Source: Ardenticatenales bacterium (lineage in GTDB: Bacteria > Chloroflexota > Anaerolineae > Promineifilales > Promineifilaceae). Taken from it: a stretch of DNA of 64,000 bases. The notes under the pieces were generated by a model, which saw only the letters and a list, made by a program, of their open reading frames with translations, searched no databases and was not told the DNA's origin. The stretch covers positions 1 through 64,000 of the forward strand of contig JACKBL010000006.1 of the NCBI GenBank assembly GCA_020634515.1, in the 5' to 3' direction. Of the stretch, positions 7,147 to 15,443 are shown piece after piece. Positions within the stretch are counted from its first letter, which is position 1, and every line of letters starts with the position of its first letter. The translations under genes and the position numbers were made by a program.

Positions 7147-8829
7147 ATGACGAGTGTGATGCGGTTTGAGATGCGGGCGGGGGCTTATTTTGACTCAGTT
7201 GTGTTGATGCAGTTGCAGCGGGGGTTGGCGGGATTGGCGGGGGTGTTGGATGCCGGCATTGTCATGGCCACCCCCGCCAATCGAGAACTCCTTGCCGGCA
7301 GCGACCTCCTCCCCCCCGCCGCCCAACGCGCCTCCGCCGATGACCTCCTCATTGTCGTCAAAGCGGTTGACGAACACGCCGCCTCCGCCGCCCTCGCCCA
7401 ACTGGACACCCTCATCCAACAGCGCCGCACCCAGGCCGGGCAAACCTTCCGCCCGCGCAGTCTCGCCTCCGCCGCTCGCCTTTTGCCCGACGCGGAATGG
7501 GTATTGGTCTCCGTGCCGGGCCGCTACGCCGCCGGCGTCGCCCGCGAAGCGCTGGACATGGGCAAACACGTCTTCCTCTACAGCGACAACGTCTCCCTGG
7601 AAGAAGAGGCCGCCCTGAAAGAGCAAGCCCGCGCCGCCGGACGCCTCCTCATGGGGCCGGACTGTGGCACGGCCATTATCAACGGCGTCGGTCTCGGCTT
7701 CGCCAATCGCGTGCGGCGTGGGCGTATTGGCCTGGTTGGGGCCTCGGGGACCGGCCTGCAAGCCATCACCAGCCGACTCCACACGCTCGGCGCGGGCGTT
7801 TCCCAGGCGATTGGCGTGGGCGGGCGGGATCTCTCGGCACGCATTGGCGGCAGCACGGCGCTGCAAGCCCTCGACTTGCTGCGCCGCGACCCGGAGACGG
7901 ACGTGATTGTGCTTGTCTCCAAACCCCCGGACGCGGAAATCGTCACCCGCCTGATGGCGGCGGCGCAGGCCGCGGACAAGCCCGTCATCATTTACTTTTT
8001 GGGCTATCCCACCGCGCTGGACGGCATCAACAGCCGCGTCATCATGGCGCGTAGCCTGGAGGACGCCGCGCGCCAGGCGGTGGCAATCGTCCCGCCACGG
8101 GAAACGCCGCTCCTTTCCCCATTCGCGGCCAGCGGTTATGTGCGTGGCCTCTTTTCCGGCGGCACGCTGGCCTACGAAGCGATGCTCGCCTGGCAGCCGC
8201 TGCTCACGCCGCTGTACAGCAACGTCCCCTTGCGCCCTGCGCAGGCGCTGCCCCAACTCACGCGCAGCCAGGCGCACACGCTGCTGGACATGGGCGCGGA
8301 TGCCTTTACGCAGGGGCGGCTGCACCCGATGATGGACAATGACCTGCGGCTGCGGCGATTGCGCCAGGAGGCCGCCGACCCGGACGTGGGCTTGATTGTG
8401 TTGGATGTGGTGCTGGGGGAGGGCGCGCACCCAAACCCGGCGGCGGAATTGGCTCCGGCTATTGCCGCCGTCAAGGCGCGGCGGCCGTTGGACGTGGCCG
8501 TGCTGCTGGTGGGGACGGAGGAGGATCCGCAAGGGCTTCGGGCGCAGATGGAGCAACTGGCAGAGGTGGGCGCGGTCGTGACGAGTAATGTGGATGCCCT
8601 GACGCGGATTGTGGCGGCGTATGGCCGTGGTGAGGCCGCTTTCCCCCAGCCGCCGGTTTCGCTGGCGACGTTGCAAAAGCCGTTGGCGGCGATTAACCTG
8701 GGGCTGGAGTCGTTCTATGACAGTCTTATTGGGCAGTCGGCTGCCGGCATTCATGTTGAATGGCGACCCCCGGCAGGAGGAAATGAGAAGATGATGGCGC
8801 TGCTGGCAAAGATGCGCCAGAAGGGATAA
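7147..8829 (+). CDS. fdrA: FdrA/AllF-type acyl-CoA-synthetase-like subunit of oxamate carbamoyltransferase
   Basis: A 560-residue protein of the FdrA family, built like succinyl-CoA synthetase alpha. It shows the segment LMGPDCGTAIING (about 168-180) and the nucleotide/CoA-binding glycine loop GLVGASGTGLQ (195-205). In E. coli FdrA (AllF), YlbE (AllG) and YlbF (AllH) act together in anaerobic allantoin use, splitting oxalurate to oxamate and carbamoyl phosphate. All three families are present here, on the same strand but separated. GGAG lies nine nt upstream of the ATG. The strand composition flips sharply at the octamer near 7251, inside this gene. Family assignment is firm; the substrate is inferred. 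Confidence 0.88.
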   Translation: MTSVMRFEMRAGAYFDSVVLMQLQRGLAGLAGVLDAGIVMATPANRELLAGSDLLPPAAQRASADDLLIVVKAVDEHAASAALAQLDTLIQQRRTQAGQTFRPRSLASAARLLPDAEWVLVSVPGRYAAGVAREALDMGKHVFLYSDNVSLEEEAALKEQARAAGRLLMGPDCGTAIINGVGLGFANRVRRGRIGLVGASGTGLQAITSRLHTLGAGVSQAIGVGGRDLSARIGGSTALQALDLLRRDPETDVIVLVSKPPDAEIVTRLMAAAQAADKPVIIYFLGYPTALDGINSRVIMARSLEDAARQAVAIVPPRETPLLSPFAASGYVRGLFSGGTLAYEAMLAWQPLLTPLYSNVPLRPAQALPQLTRSQAHTLLDMGADAFTQGRLHPMMDNDLRLRRLRQEAADPDVGLIVLDVVLGEGAHPNPAAELAPAIAAVKARRPLDVAVLLVGTEEDPQGLRAQMEQLAEVGAVVTSNVDALTRIVAAYGRGEAAFPQPPVSLATLQKPLAAINLGLESFYDSLIGQSAAGIHVEWRPPAGGNEKMMALLAKMRQKG

Positions 8830-8835
8830 GTCAGT

Positions 8836-9600
8836 ATGCTCCGTGCCAGCAAATTACCCTGGACGCGCGCCAGTTACACCCTGCTCAGCCTCTTCCTGCT
8901 TACGCTGTTCCTCCTCGGCTATGTCTGGTGGCCGCTGGCGCGGGAATACCTGGCCCAAATCGACCGGGAACAACCGCTGTGGCGGCAGTTGGATTGGCTG
9001 CTGTTGGGGATTTTTGCTTTCATGTCCGTGGCGATGATGACGGGGGCTAATTTGCGCGTCGATGCCGGCATCATCCTCGTCGGCCTGTTTGGCGGGCTGG
9101 TCATTGAAAGCTGGGGCACGCAAACCGCGCTCTGGACCTACTACACGCTAGAACGCCCCCCGTTGTGGATCATTCCCGCCTGGCCCATCGCCAGTTTGAC
9201 CATTGACCGGCTGGTGCGGGCGCTGGCCCAGCTGACCCCCGCACCGGGCTGGCGCGGCTACCCGGCGCTGTATTGGCTCGTTTTCCCTGCATTCTATGCC
9301 CTGATGCTCTGGTTTGTCTGGCCGACAGTGGATAAATCATTGACGCTGCTGGCGCTCCTTGCTTGTGGCCTCATGATCCTCTCGCCGACGGATCATCGCC
9401 TGGCCTTGTTGACGTTTTTTGCCGGCACCGGTTTGGGCTACTTCCTGGAGCGATGGGGCACAACCCGGCTCTGCTGGACCTATTACACCGGCCAGACCCC
9501 GCCCCTCTTCGCCGTCCTCGCTCATGGCATGGCCGCACTCGCCTTCTGGCGCACCTGGCTCCTGCTTCGCCACGGCTACACAAGAGCCGTCGGTCATTAG
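8836..9600 (+). CDS. integral membrane protein with internal E-x-WGT/WTYYT repeat, function unknown
   Basis: A 254-residue polytopic protein with about seven to eight hydrophobic segments. Two halves carry the same signature: ESWGTQTALWTYYT...PPLW (about 94-116) and ERWGTTRLCWTYYT...PPLF (about 207-229). This implies an internal duplication. I do not recognise the family; the E-x-WG and WTYY pattern resembles lipid-soluble-substrate membrane enzymes, but that is a guess. It starts 6 nt after fdrA, so it is probably co-transcribed and may serve the same pathway. Confidence 0.7.
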   Translation: MLRASKLPWTRASYTLLSLFLLTLFLLGYVWWPLAREYLAQIDREQPLWRQLDWLLLGIFAFMSVAMMTGANLRVDAGIILVGLFGGLVIESWGTQTALWTYYTLERPPLWIIPAWPIASLTIDRLVRALAQLTPAPGWRGYPALYWLVFPAFYALMLWFVWPTVDKSLTLLALLACGLMILSPTDHRLALLTFFAGTGLGYFLERWGTTRLCWTYYTGQTPPLFAVLAHGMAALAFWRTWLLLRHGYTRAVGH

Positions 9601-9641
9601 TGACCACTTGTTGATCGTTCCCGATTGGTAACTGCCAGGCC

Positions 9642-9680
9642 AGATTGGCCCCATTTTCTCTGGTGAAATTGGTCCAATCT
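9642..9680. repeat. intergenic hairpin repeat, AGATTGG family (imperfect)
   Basis: AGATTGGCCCCATTTT pairs with AAATTGGTCCAATCT over about 16 positions with two mismatches. It lies just before aceK and would overlap any extended aceK start. Confidence 0.55.
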
Positions 9681-9725
9681 CCAGAGAGCGTTCGTAGTTA
9701 CCCCAGTTGTTTGTTACCATTGCCC

Positions 9726-11474
9726 ATGTCTCGTCTCACGGATAGCCGCATCGCCAACATTGGCGCATTCACCATTCACCAGGGCTTCCTCACCTACCGC
9801 GCCCGGTTCACGGCTATCACCCGGCGTGCCGGCGAGCGGTTCGTGGCCAGAGATTGGCAGGGAATGCAGGCGGACGCCGGCCAACGGCTGGCGCTCTATC
9901 GCCAGGTAGTCGATCAGGTCGTGGGCGAGATTCGCCAATTGCTGGCGGCGCGCCTGACGGAGAAGCTCATCTGGGCCAGCATGAAGGCTGTCTACTCCGG
10001 TTATCTCTTCAACCATGATGATTGGGAACTGGCGGAAACCTTCTTCAACTCCATCACCCGTCGCATTTTTGCCACCATTGGCGTCGATCCCCAAATCGAA
10101 TTTGTCGATACCGACTACGACACGCCACCCCATCCGTCCACCACGCCGATTTATCGTTCCCACACCCGCCAGCCCACCACCGCCGATCTGATCGGCGACA
10201 TTCTGCGGGCTTATGCGTTTCCCGTTTCGTTTGCCGACCTGGCGCAGGATGCCGCCCTGGCGGCACGGATCGTAGAGCGGCGTTTGCGGCAGGTGGGGAC
10301 GCGGCACACCGTGGATCGGGTGGAGATGATCCAGACGCCCTTCTATCGTGGCAAGGGGGCTTACCTGGTGGGGCGCATGATCAGCGGGGCGCACATGGTC
10401 CCGCTGGTGCTGGCGTTGACCCACGGCGCGCGTGGCCTGGCCGTGGATGCCGTGCTGACGGACGAGGATGCGGTGAGCATTCTCTTCAGTTTTGCCCGAT
10501 CCTACTTCCACATAGACGTGCCGCAGCCTTATGATCTGGTGCGGTTTTTGAAGGAGATCATGCCGCGCAAGCGCGTGGCGGAACTGTATATTTCCGTCGG
10601 TTACAACAAGCATGGCAAAACGGAACTGTACCGTGACTTTTTGCACCATCTGGCCCATTCCGATGACCAATTTAAGATGGCGCGGGGGCAGCGGGGCATG
10701 GTGATGATGGTGATTGACCTGCCCAGTTACGATATGGTATTCAAATTGATCAAGGATCGCTTTGCGCAGCCGAAGGATATGACGCGGCAGGATGTACGGG
10801 GTAAATACGACCTGGTTTTTTCGCACGATCGTGCCGGCAGACTCATCGACGCGCAGACCTTCGAACACTTGCAGATTGACCGCTGCCGTTTCTCCGACGA
10901 ACTGCTGGCGGAAATGCTGCCACAGATGCGGCAGACTGTTTGTGCCGATGGCGACCACGTGATCATCGCGCACGCCTACATTGAGCGGCGCGTGATTCCC
11001 CTGGACCTGTACATCCGCGAAGAGAGCGTGGCGCGAGCAGAGGCAGCCGTGATTGATTACGGGCAGGCGATCAAAGACCTGGCCGTGACGAACATCTTCC
11101 CCGGCGACATGCTGCTAAAGAATTTCGGCGTGACGCGGCATGGGCGGGTGGTTTTTTACGATTACGACGAACTGGCGCTGCTGACGGAGTGCCGCTTCCG
11201 CCGCATTCCGCCGAGCCGGGGGTATGATGACGACCTGGCGGCGGAGCCGTGGTTCCACGTGAACAAGGGGGATATTTTCCCCGAGGAGTTTCCCCGCTTT
11301 TTGGGGCTGCCGCCGGCGCTGCTGGCCGTGTTTATGGCGCATCACGGCGATTTGTGCGATGCGGCGTTTTGGCGCGAGACGCAGGAAGGGTTGCGGCGCG
11401 GGGAATTGTTCCACATTTTCCCCTACGCGGCAGACCTGCGGCTGCGCCCCGAATCAAGAGGAGACGATGGATAA
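9726..11474 (+). CDS. aceK: isocitrate dehydrogenase kinase/phosphatase
   Basis: A bifunctional enzyme that phosphorylates and dephosphorylates isocitrate dehydrogenase to steer carbon between the TCA cycle and the glyoxylate bypass. From ATG 9726 it is 582 residues, the usual AceK length. Typical AceK blocks are seen: YNKHGKTELYRD, the kinase-like IERRVIPLDLYI hinge, DYGQAIKDLA, FPGDMLLKNFGV, and the metal-binding YDYDELALLTEC. An earlier in-frame start (9645) would include the upstream hairpin repeat and is unlikely. No aceA, aceB or icd lies in the window. AceK is best known from Proteobacteria, so transfer is possible. Confidence 0.93.
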   Translation: MSRLTDSRIANIGAFTIHQGFLTYRARFTAITRRAGERFVARDWQGMQADAGQRLALYRQVVDQVVGEIRQLLAARLTEKLIWASMKAVYSGYLFNHDDWELAETFFNSITRRIFATIGVDPQIEFVDTDYDTPPHPSTTPIYRSHTRQPTTADLIGDILRAYAFPVSFADLAQDAALAARIVERRLRQVGTRHTVDRVEMIQTPFYRGKGAYLVGRMISGAHMVPLVLALTHGARGLAVDAVLTDEDAVSILFSFARSYFHIDVPQPYDLVRFLKEIMPRKRVAELYISVGYNKHGKTELYRDFLHHLAHSDDQFKMARGQRGMVMMVIDLPSYDMVFKLIKDRFAQPKDMTRQDVRGKYDLVFSHDRAGRLIDAQTFEHLQIDRCRFSDELLAEMLPQMRQTVCADGDHVIIAHAYIERRVIPLDLYIREESVARAEAAVIDYGQAIKDLAVTNIFPGDMLLKNFGVTRHGRVVFYDYDELALLTECRFRRIPPSRGYDDDLAAEPWFHVNKGDIFPEEFPRFLGLPPALLAVFMAHHGDLCDAAFWRETQEGLRRGELFHIFPYAADLRLRPESRGDDG

Positions 11475-12144
11475 AGGTAAAGAAAAGCGGAAGGGAGGCG
11501 CGGCGTTTCGCGCTTACTATTCACGGCGGGAGGAGCTATTAAACAGCGTCACGCACGGTGTGGGGGCACTGTTGAGCGTGGCGGGTATGTTTGTGTTGGT
11601 GGTGATGGCGGCGACGCATGGAGATGCGCGGCGCACGTGGAGTTTTGCGATTTATGGCGGCTCGCTTATTTTGCTGTATCTGGCTTCCACGTTGTACCAT
11701 TCGGTGACGTATTTGCCGGCAAAACGCATCCTGCGCATTTTTGATCATTCCGCTGTGTATGTGCTGATTGCCGGCACGTACACCCCGTTCCTCCTCGTGA
11801 CCATGCGTGGCCCGCTGGCGTGGACGTTGTTCGCCACCGTGTGGGGCATGGCGCTGGTTGGCATCATTTATAAAGCGGTGGCGATTCACCGGTACGAGAA
11901 TTTGTCCACGGTTTTGTACGTGGCCATGGGCTGGATGGGGGTGTTGGGATTTCGGCAGATCGCGGGGGGGATCGATCCTGCCGGCATTGCCTGGCTCCTG
12001 GCCGGCGGCGTCATTTACACGGCAGGCGTGCTGTTTTTCGCCTTCCCCAAAGTGCCGTACAATCATGCCATCTGGCATCTCTTCGTGTTGGGTGGCAGCG
12101 CCTGTCATTTTCTGGTGATGGTTCGGTATGTGATGCCGGCATAA
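11467..12144 (+). CDS. hemolysin III/YqfA family membrane protein
   Basis: A 225-residue PAQR-superfamily protein with seven predicted membrane segments. Family motifs with potential metal-binding histidines are visible: LLNSVTHGVGA near the N-terminus, LASTLYHS, FDHSAVYVLIAGTYTPF, and the C-terminal WHLFVLGGSACHF. The start at 11467 has AGAGGAG just upstream and overlaps the aceK stop by 8 nt, so the two are translationally coupled. Despite the historical name, most such proteins are not proven hemolysins. Confidence 0.88.
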   Translation: MDKGKEKRKGGAAFRAYYSRREELLNSVTHGVGALLSVAGMFVLVVMAATHGDARRTWSFAIYGGSLILLYLASTLYHSVTYLPAKRILRIFDHSAVYVLIAGTYTPFLLVTMRGPLAWTLFATVWGMALVGIIYKAVAIHRYENLSTVLYVAMGWMGVLGFRQIAGGIDPAGIAWLLAGGVIYTAGVLFFAFPKVPYNHAIWHLFVLGGSACHFLVMVRYVMPA

Positions 12145-12200
12145 CGGCAACTCGTCCTTCGTAATTCATCCGTCGTCCTTCGCAATTCACAGGAGTTCCC

Positions 12201-13439
12201 ATGATTGACATAGACCAAGCCAACCAGACCGCCGTCGAGCGCATCATGGCCGCGCGCCCCATGCTCACCGGCGTTGCCCGCGCCCGCGACGTCATTCCCC
12301 ACATGCGTGACAACCTGCTGCTGCACGCCGGACCGCCCATCACCTGGGAGCGCATGTCGGGGCCGTTGCGCGGGGCCGTCATCGGCGCGCTGCTGCTTGA
12401 AGGATTGGCGGCAGACGAGGCGCAAGCCGTGGGCATGGTGGAAGCGGGCGAGGTCGATTTTGCCCCCTGCCACCACCACCAGACCGTGGGGCCGATGGCC
12501 GGCGTCACCTCCGCTTCCATGCAGGTGTACGTGATTGAAAACCAGACGCACGGCAACCGCGCCTTCTCCAACCTGAACGAGGGGTACGGCAAAGTGCTGC
12601 GCTACGGCGCGTACAGCCCGGAAGTGATCGGCAAACTGCGCTGGATGAACGAGGTGATGGGGCCGGCGCTGGCGGATGCGCTGCAAGGCGCGGCCATTGA
12701 CCTGCGCGCCTTGCTGGCGGAGGCGCTGCACATGGGGGATGAGGGGCATAATCGGAACAAGGCGGGGTCGCTGCTTTTTTTGAAGGCGTTGGCGCCGCTG
12801 CTGAGCAAGGCGCGCGACAACCGCTTTACCACGGCCACGATCCTGCAATTCCTGGGCGATAATGCGCTTACTGTTCTTAATCCGGTGATGGCGGCGTGTA
12901 AGGCGATGTGCGACGCGGGGCATGGCGTTGCCGGCAGCACCGTGGTGACGACGATGGCCCGCAATGGCACGGATTTTGGTATTCGCGTTAGCGGCCTGGG
13001 GGATGCCTGGTTTACGGCGCCGGCACAGGTTCCCGATGGCCTTTATTTCCCCGGCTTCAGCAGCGCGGACGCGAACGCGGATATTGGCGATAGTACGATC
13101 ACGGAAACTGCCGGCATTGGTGCATTTGCCATGGCCGCCGCTCCCGCCATCGTCACCTTTATCAGCGGCACGCCCCAGGACGCCCTCAACGCCACCCTGG
13201 AGATGTACGAAATCACCACCGCCGAACACACCCACTTTACCATTCCTTCGCTGGACTTTCGCGGCTCCCCCGTGGGCATCGACCTGCGCAAAGTGATTGA
13301 ACTGGGCATCACCCCGCGCGTGAACACGGGCATCGCCCACCGCGAAGCGGGCGTGGGGCAGGTGGGCGCGGGCCTCGTGCGTCCGCCGCTGGCCGTCTTC
13401 GAGAATGCGCTGCTGGCTTTTGCTGAACAGTATCTGTAG
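12201..13439 (+). CDS. ylbE: YlbE/AllG-type DUF1116 subunit of oxamate carbamoyltransferase
   Basis: A 412-residue DUF1116 protein. Conserved-looking blocks include HAGPPITWERMSGP (42-55), CHHHQTVGPMAG (90-101) and HMGDEGHNRNKAGS (about 177-190), whose polar residues may form the active site. With FdrA (7147) and the DUF2877 protein (21264) it completes the AllFGH set known from E. coli allantoin degradation. AGGAG lies 9 nt upstream of the ATG. It is followed by a promoter and a toxin-antitoxin pair, so its own transcript likely ends here. Substrate in this organism is inferred. Confidence 0.87.
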   Translation: MIDIDQANQTAVERIMAARPMLTGVARARDVIPHMRDNLLLHAGPPITWERMSGPLRGAVIGALLLEGLAADEAQAVGMVEAGEVDFAPCHHHQTVGPMAGVTSASMQVYVIENQTHGNRAFSNLNEGYGKVLRYGAYSPEVIGKLRWMNEVMGPALADALQGAAIDLRALLAEALHMGDEGHNRNKAGSLLFLKALAPLLSKARDNRFTTATILQFLGDNALTVLNPVMAACKAMCDAGHGVAGSTVVTTMARNGTDFGIRVSGLGDAWFTAPAQVPDGLYFPGFSSADANADIGDSTITETAGIGAFAMAAAPAIVTFISGTPQDALNATLEMYEITTAEHTHFTIPSLDFRGSPVGIDLRKVIELGITPRVNTGIAHREAGVGQVGAGLVRPPLAVFENALLAFAEQYL

Positions 13440-13450
13440 CTTCCTTGACA

Positions 13451-13479
13451 TTGACATGCAGTGAATGCGCGCCTATAAT
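13451..13479 (+). promoter_or_regulatory. perfect consensus sigma-70 promoter of the AbrB/PIN module
   Basis: TTGACA (13451-13456), a 17-nt spacer and TATAAT (13474-13479) match the bacterial consensus at all 12 positions. A second TTGACA directly abuts it (13445-13450). Such a strong promoter fits an autorepressed toxin-antitoxin operon. The predicted start is near 13486, inside the iterons described next. Confidence 0.85.
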
Positions 13480-13510
13480 CTTACCGACATCTTACCAGTA
13501 TCTTGCCGAT
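13478..13510 (+). promoter_or_regulatory. three 11-bp tandem repeats, candidate antitoxin operator
   Basis: ATCTTACCGAC (13478-13488), ATCTTACCAGT (13489-13499) and ATCTTGCCGAT (13500-13510) follow each other without a gap. They overlap the -10 box and the start of transcription. Spacing of 11 bp is about one helical turn, so bound dimers would line up on one face of the DNA. This is where an autoregulating AbrB-type antitoxin would be expected to bind. Confidence 0.6.
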
Positions 13511-13525
13511 CAAAAAGTGTGAACC

Positions 13526-13789
13526 ATGGAAAAGACAAGACTATCAAGCAAAGGGCAAGTGATCATTCCCAAGAATATTCGGGAGCAGCATGAGTGGCAG
13601 GTTGGACTTGAGTTTATCGTGATTGATATGGAGGATGGCGTATTGCTTAAGCCTGTGCCAGGGATCAAACCGACAACATTGGAAGATGTTGCCGGGTGTA
13701 TCCCATACGAAGGTCCTCCTAAGACGATCCAGGAAATGGATGAAGCGATTCAGATGGCAATTGAGGAAAGCTGGCGTGATCGCCGTTGA
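13526..13789 (+). CDS. SpoVT/AbrB-type antitoxin (VapB-like)
   Basis: An 87-residue protein. The first 45 residues form a swapped-hairpin AbrB domain (TRLSSKGQVIIPKNIRE), which binds DNA as a dimer. The acidic C-terminal half (EEMDEAIQMAIEE-like) would wrap the toxin. The gene sits 15 nt after three 11-bp repeats and overlaps the PIN toxin gene by 14 nt, the normal arrangement for an antitoxin-first module. Confidence 0.85.
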   Translation: MEKTRLSSKGQVIIPKNIREQHEWQVGLEFIVIDMEDGVLLKPVPGIKPTTLEDVAGCIPYEGPPKTIQEMDEAIQMAIEESWRDRR

Positions 13790-14168
13790 TACCAACATCG
13801 TGGTCCGGTTGCTCACGGGCGACCACCCAGACCAGTTCCAGGTGAGCAAACGCCTGTTTCAGGCGAATCAGGTGTTTATCTCTGATACTGTCTTTTTGGA
13901 AATAGCCTGGGTATTGCGCTGGGCTTACAAAGCTGGGCCACAGCCAGTCGCTGAAGCGCTCCATGGGTTGTTAGGATTGCCGAATGTCCATTTTCGGAAT
14001 CGAACGGTACTCGCCAAGGCGGTTGAGTGGCATGAGTCAGGCCTGGATTTCGCCGACGCGCTGCATCTGGCGCAGTCAAACCATTGTGAGCAAATGGCGA
14101 CGTTTGACAAAGGCTTTGTGAATCGCGCCCGCGATCTGACCACTTGTCCCGTCAAAATGCTTTCCTGA
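13776..14168 (+). CDS. PIN domain RNase toxin (VapC-like)
   Basis: A 130-residue PIN-domain endoribonuclease. The start is a GTG at 13776 preceded by GAGGAAAG, giving MIAVDTNIVVRLL with the first acidic metal ligand at position 5. The central Glu (FLEIAWVL) and the DFADALHL and ATFDKGF acidic motifs complete the PIN site. A longer in-frame reading from 13623 runs inside the antitoxin and is rejected. Translation is coupled to the antitoxin. Composition is less GC-rich than neighbouring genes and no octamers occur in the module, which hints at acquisition. Confidence 0.88.
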   Translation: MIAVDTNIVVRLLTGDHPDQFQVSKRLFQANQVFISDTVFLEIAWVLRWAYKAGPQPVAEALHGLLGLPNVHFRNRTVLAKAVEWHESGLDFADALHLAQSNHCEQMATFDKGFVNRARDLTTCPVKMLS

Positions 14169-14177
14169 TCATGCACT

Positions 14178-14296
14178 ACCGCCTCGTCAAGCATGAAATG
14201 GTGGAAACGCATTGTAGGACAAGATGCTACTTGCCCGGTCAATCTTGGCAAATTGACCCGCGGCATACCATCAAATGACACTTGACAGGACACCAG
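14178..14296. repeat. palindromic element, copy 2 (diverged)
   Basis: It is aligned by eye with the 2539-2659 element: shared GTCAAGCATgAAA, TGGAAACGC, GTAGGACAAGA, CCGGTCAAT, AATTGACC, TACCATCAAA and CTTGACA in the same order. The terminal arms are more degraded than in copy 1. It starts about 10 nt after the PIN toxin stop. The rest of the gap to 14483 holds a 7-bp hairpin (14414-14431) and no gene. Confidence 0.65.
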
Positions 14297-14483
14297 CGAG
14301 CCAACTCTTGTCCACAGTGGCTGTCCGCAATGAGATCAGCGGAAATGTGCGGACAGCGGCTATCATGGATCGCTTGCCAGTAACCGTCCGTAAAAGGCGT
14401 GAAGTTATTTTGGGACGGCTACTAAGCCGTCGGAGAAGAGGCGTTAGCGCAATAGCCGCGCGCACTGCGTATGGAGGGAAGGT

Positions 14484-15359
14484 ATGAAGTTTATTGATTT
14501 GACGATGCCTTTGGGAATTGGGACGCCGCCGTGGCCGACGTATGAGCCGTTGCAGGTGAAGTATTTTAAGCGGTTGGCCCCAAATGGGGCTAACGGGCAG
14601 GTGGTGACGCACAGCAACCACGTGGGCACGCACCTGGACGGGGAAATCCATTTCTACACGCCGGGCAAGGATATTGCCTCGTTGTCGTTGGAGTTTCTCT
14701 GCGGCGAGGCGGCGGTGGTGGATTTGAGCGACTGCTGCGGCGACTATGACGTGTATACGCCGGAGATGATTGAGGCGCGGGTGGAGGTGCGCGAGGGGGA
14801 TATTCTGATCATCCACACGGGGTATCATCATTTTGGTTGGGACCAGCCGTATGGGAATGAGGTGCGGTATATGGTGATGCATCCGGGGCCGGATGCGCGG
14901 TTTGCGGCGTGGTGCATGGAGAAGAAGTTGCGTTGGATTGGCGTGGATTGTGGCAGCGCGGACCATCCGATGAATACGAAGATACGGGAGTGGATGCCGG
15001 CACAAGCCGCCGACGCCGATGCCCATTTCCGCCAGAAATATGGCAAACCCCTCACCGAGTACTTCACCAAAGAGATGTACCAGATGATGCACCTGTGGCT
15101 GTTCGATAAAGGCATCATCCACGCCGAATGCGTCGGCGGCGACATCGACCTGCTCCTTAATCGGCGCGTGCGCATCGGCTGCTTCCCCTGGCGCTTCGTG
15201 GACGGCGAGGCCAGCATTGCGCGCATTGTGGCGATGGTCGAGGACGACGAGTACGCCGATTTGATGGCGCGGAAAGCGGGCATGCCCAAGACAAAGTATG
15301 GCGACTGCTACGATCCCGTCCACGTGGAACGCCTCGGCGGACGCGGGCGCGTCTTTTAA
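14484..15359 (+). CDS. cyclase family metal-dependent hydrolase (kynurenine formamidase/isatin hydrolase-like)
   Basis: A 291-residue protein of the PF04199 cyclase family. The metal motif H-x-G-T-H-x-D-x-x-x-H is intact: His46, His50, Asp52 and His56. Family members hydrolyse small cyclic or N-formyl amides with Mn or Zn. GGAGGGAAGG precedes the ATG. It shares clear similarity with both halves of the next gene, for example the LSDxxxDYxVYTPxMI region and DILIIHTGYHHFGWDQP. The two are probably co-transcribed. With the amidase and the hydroxylase, it points to ring opening of a nitrogen heterocycle. Confidence 0.87.
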   Translation: MKFIDLTMPLGIGTPPWPTYEPLQVKYFKRLAPNGANGQVVTHSNHVGTHLDGEIHFYTPGKDIASLSLEFLCGEAAVVDLSDCCGDYDVYTPEMIEARVEVREGDILIIHTGYHHFGWDQPYGNEVRYMVMHPGPDARFAAWCMEKKLRWIGVDCGSADHPMNTKIREWMPAQAADADAHFRQKYGKPLTEYFTKEMYQMMHLWLFDKGIIHAECVGGDIDLLLNRRVRIGCFPWRFVDGEASIARIVAMVEDDEYADLMARKAGMPKTKYGDCYDPVHVERLGGRGRVF

Positions 15360-15443
15360 GAAACGGGCAACACCCGGCTAAAGCCGCGACGCCGATCACC
15401 ATATGTGGATTTTGCCAGATTCGAGTAACGTAGCCAGTAAAGG

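Noticed and set aside
13623..13775. N-terminal extension of the PIN toxin
   Set aside because: It lies inside the antitoxin gene in another frame; the GTG at 13776 has a ribosome binding site and begins the PIN motif.
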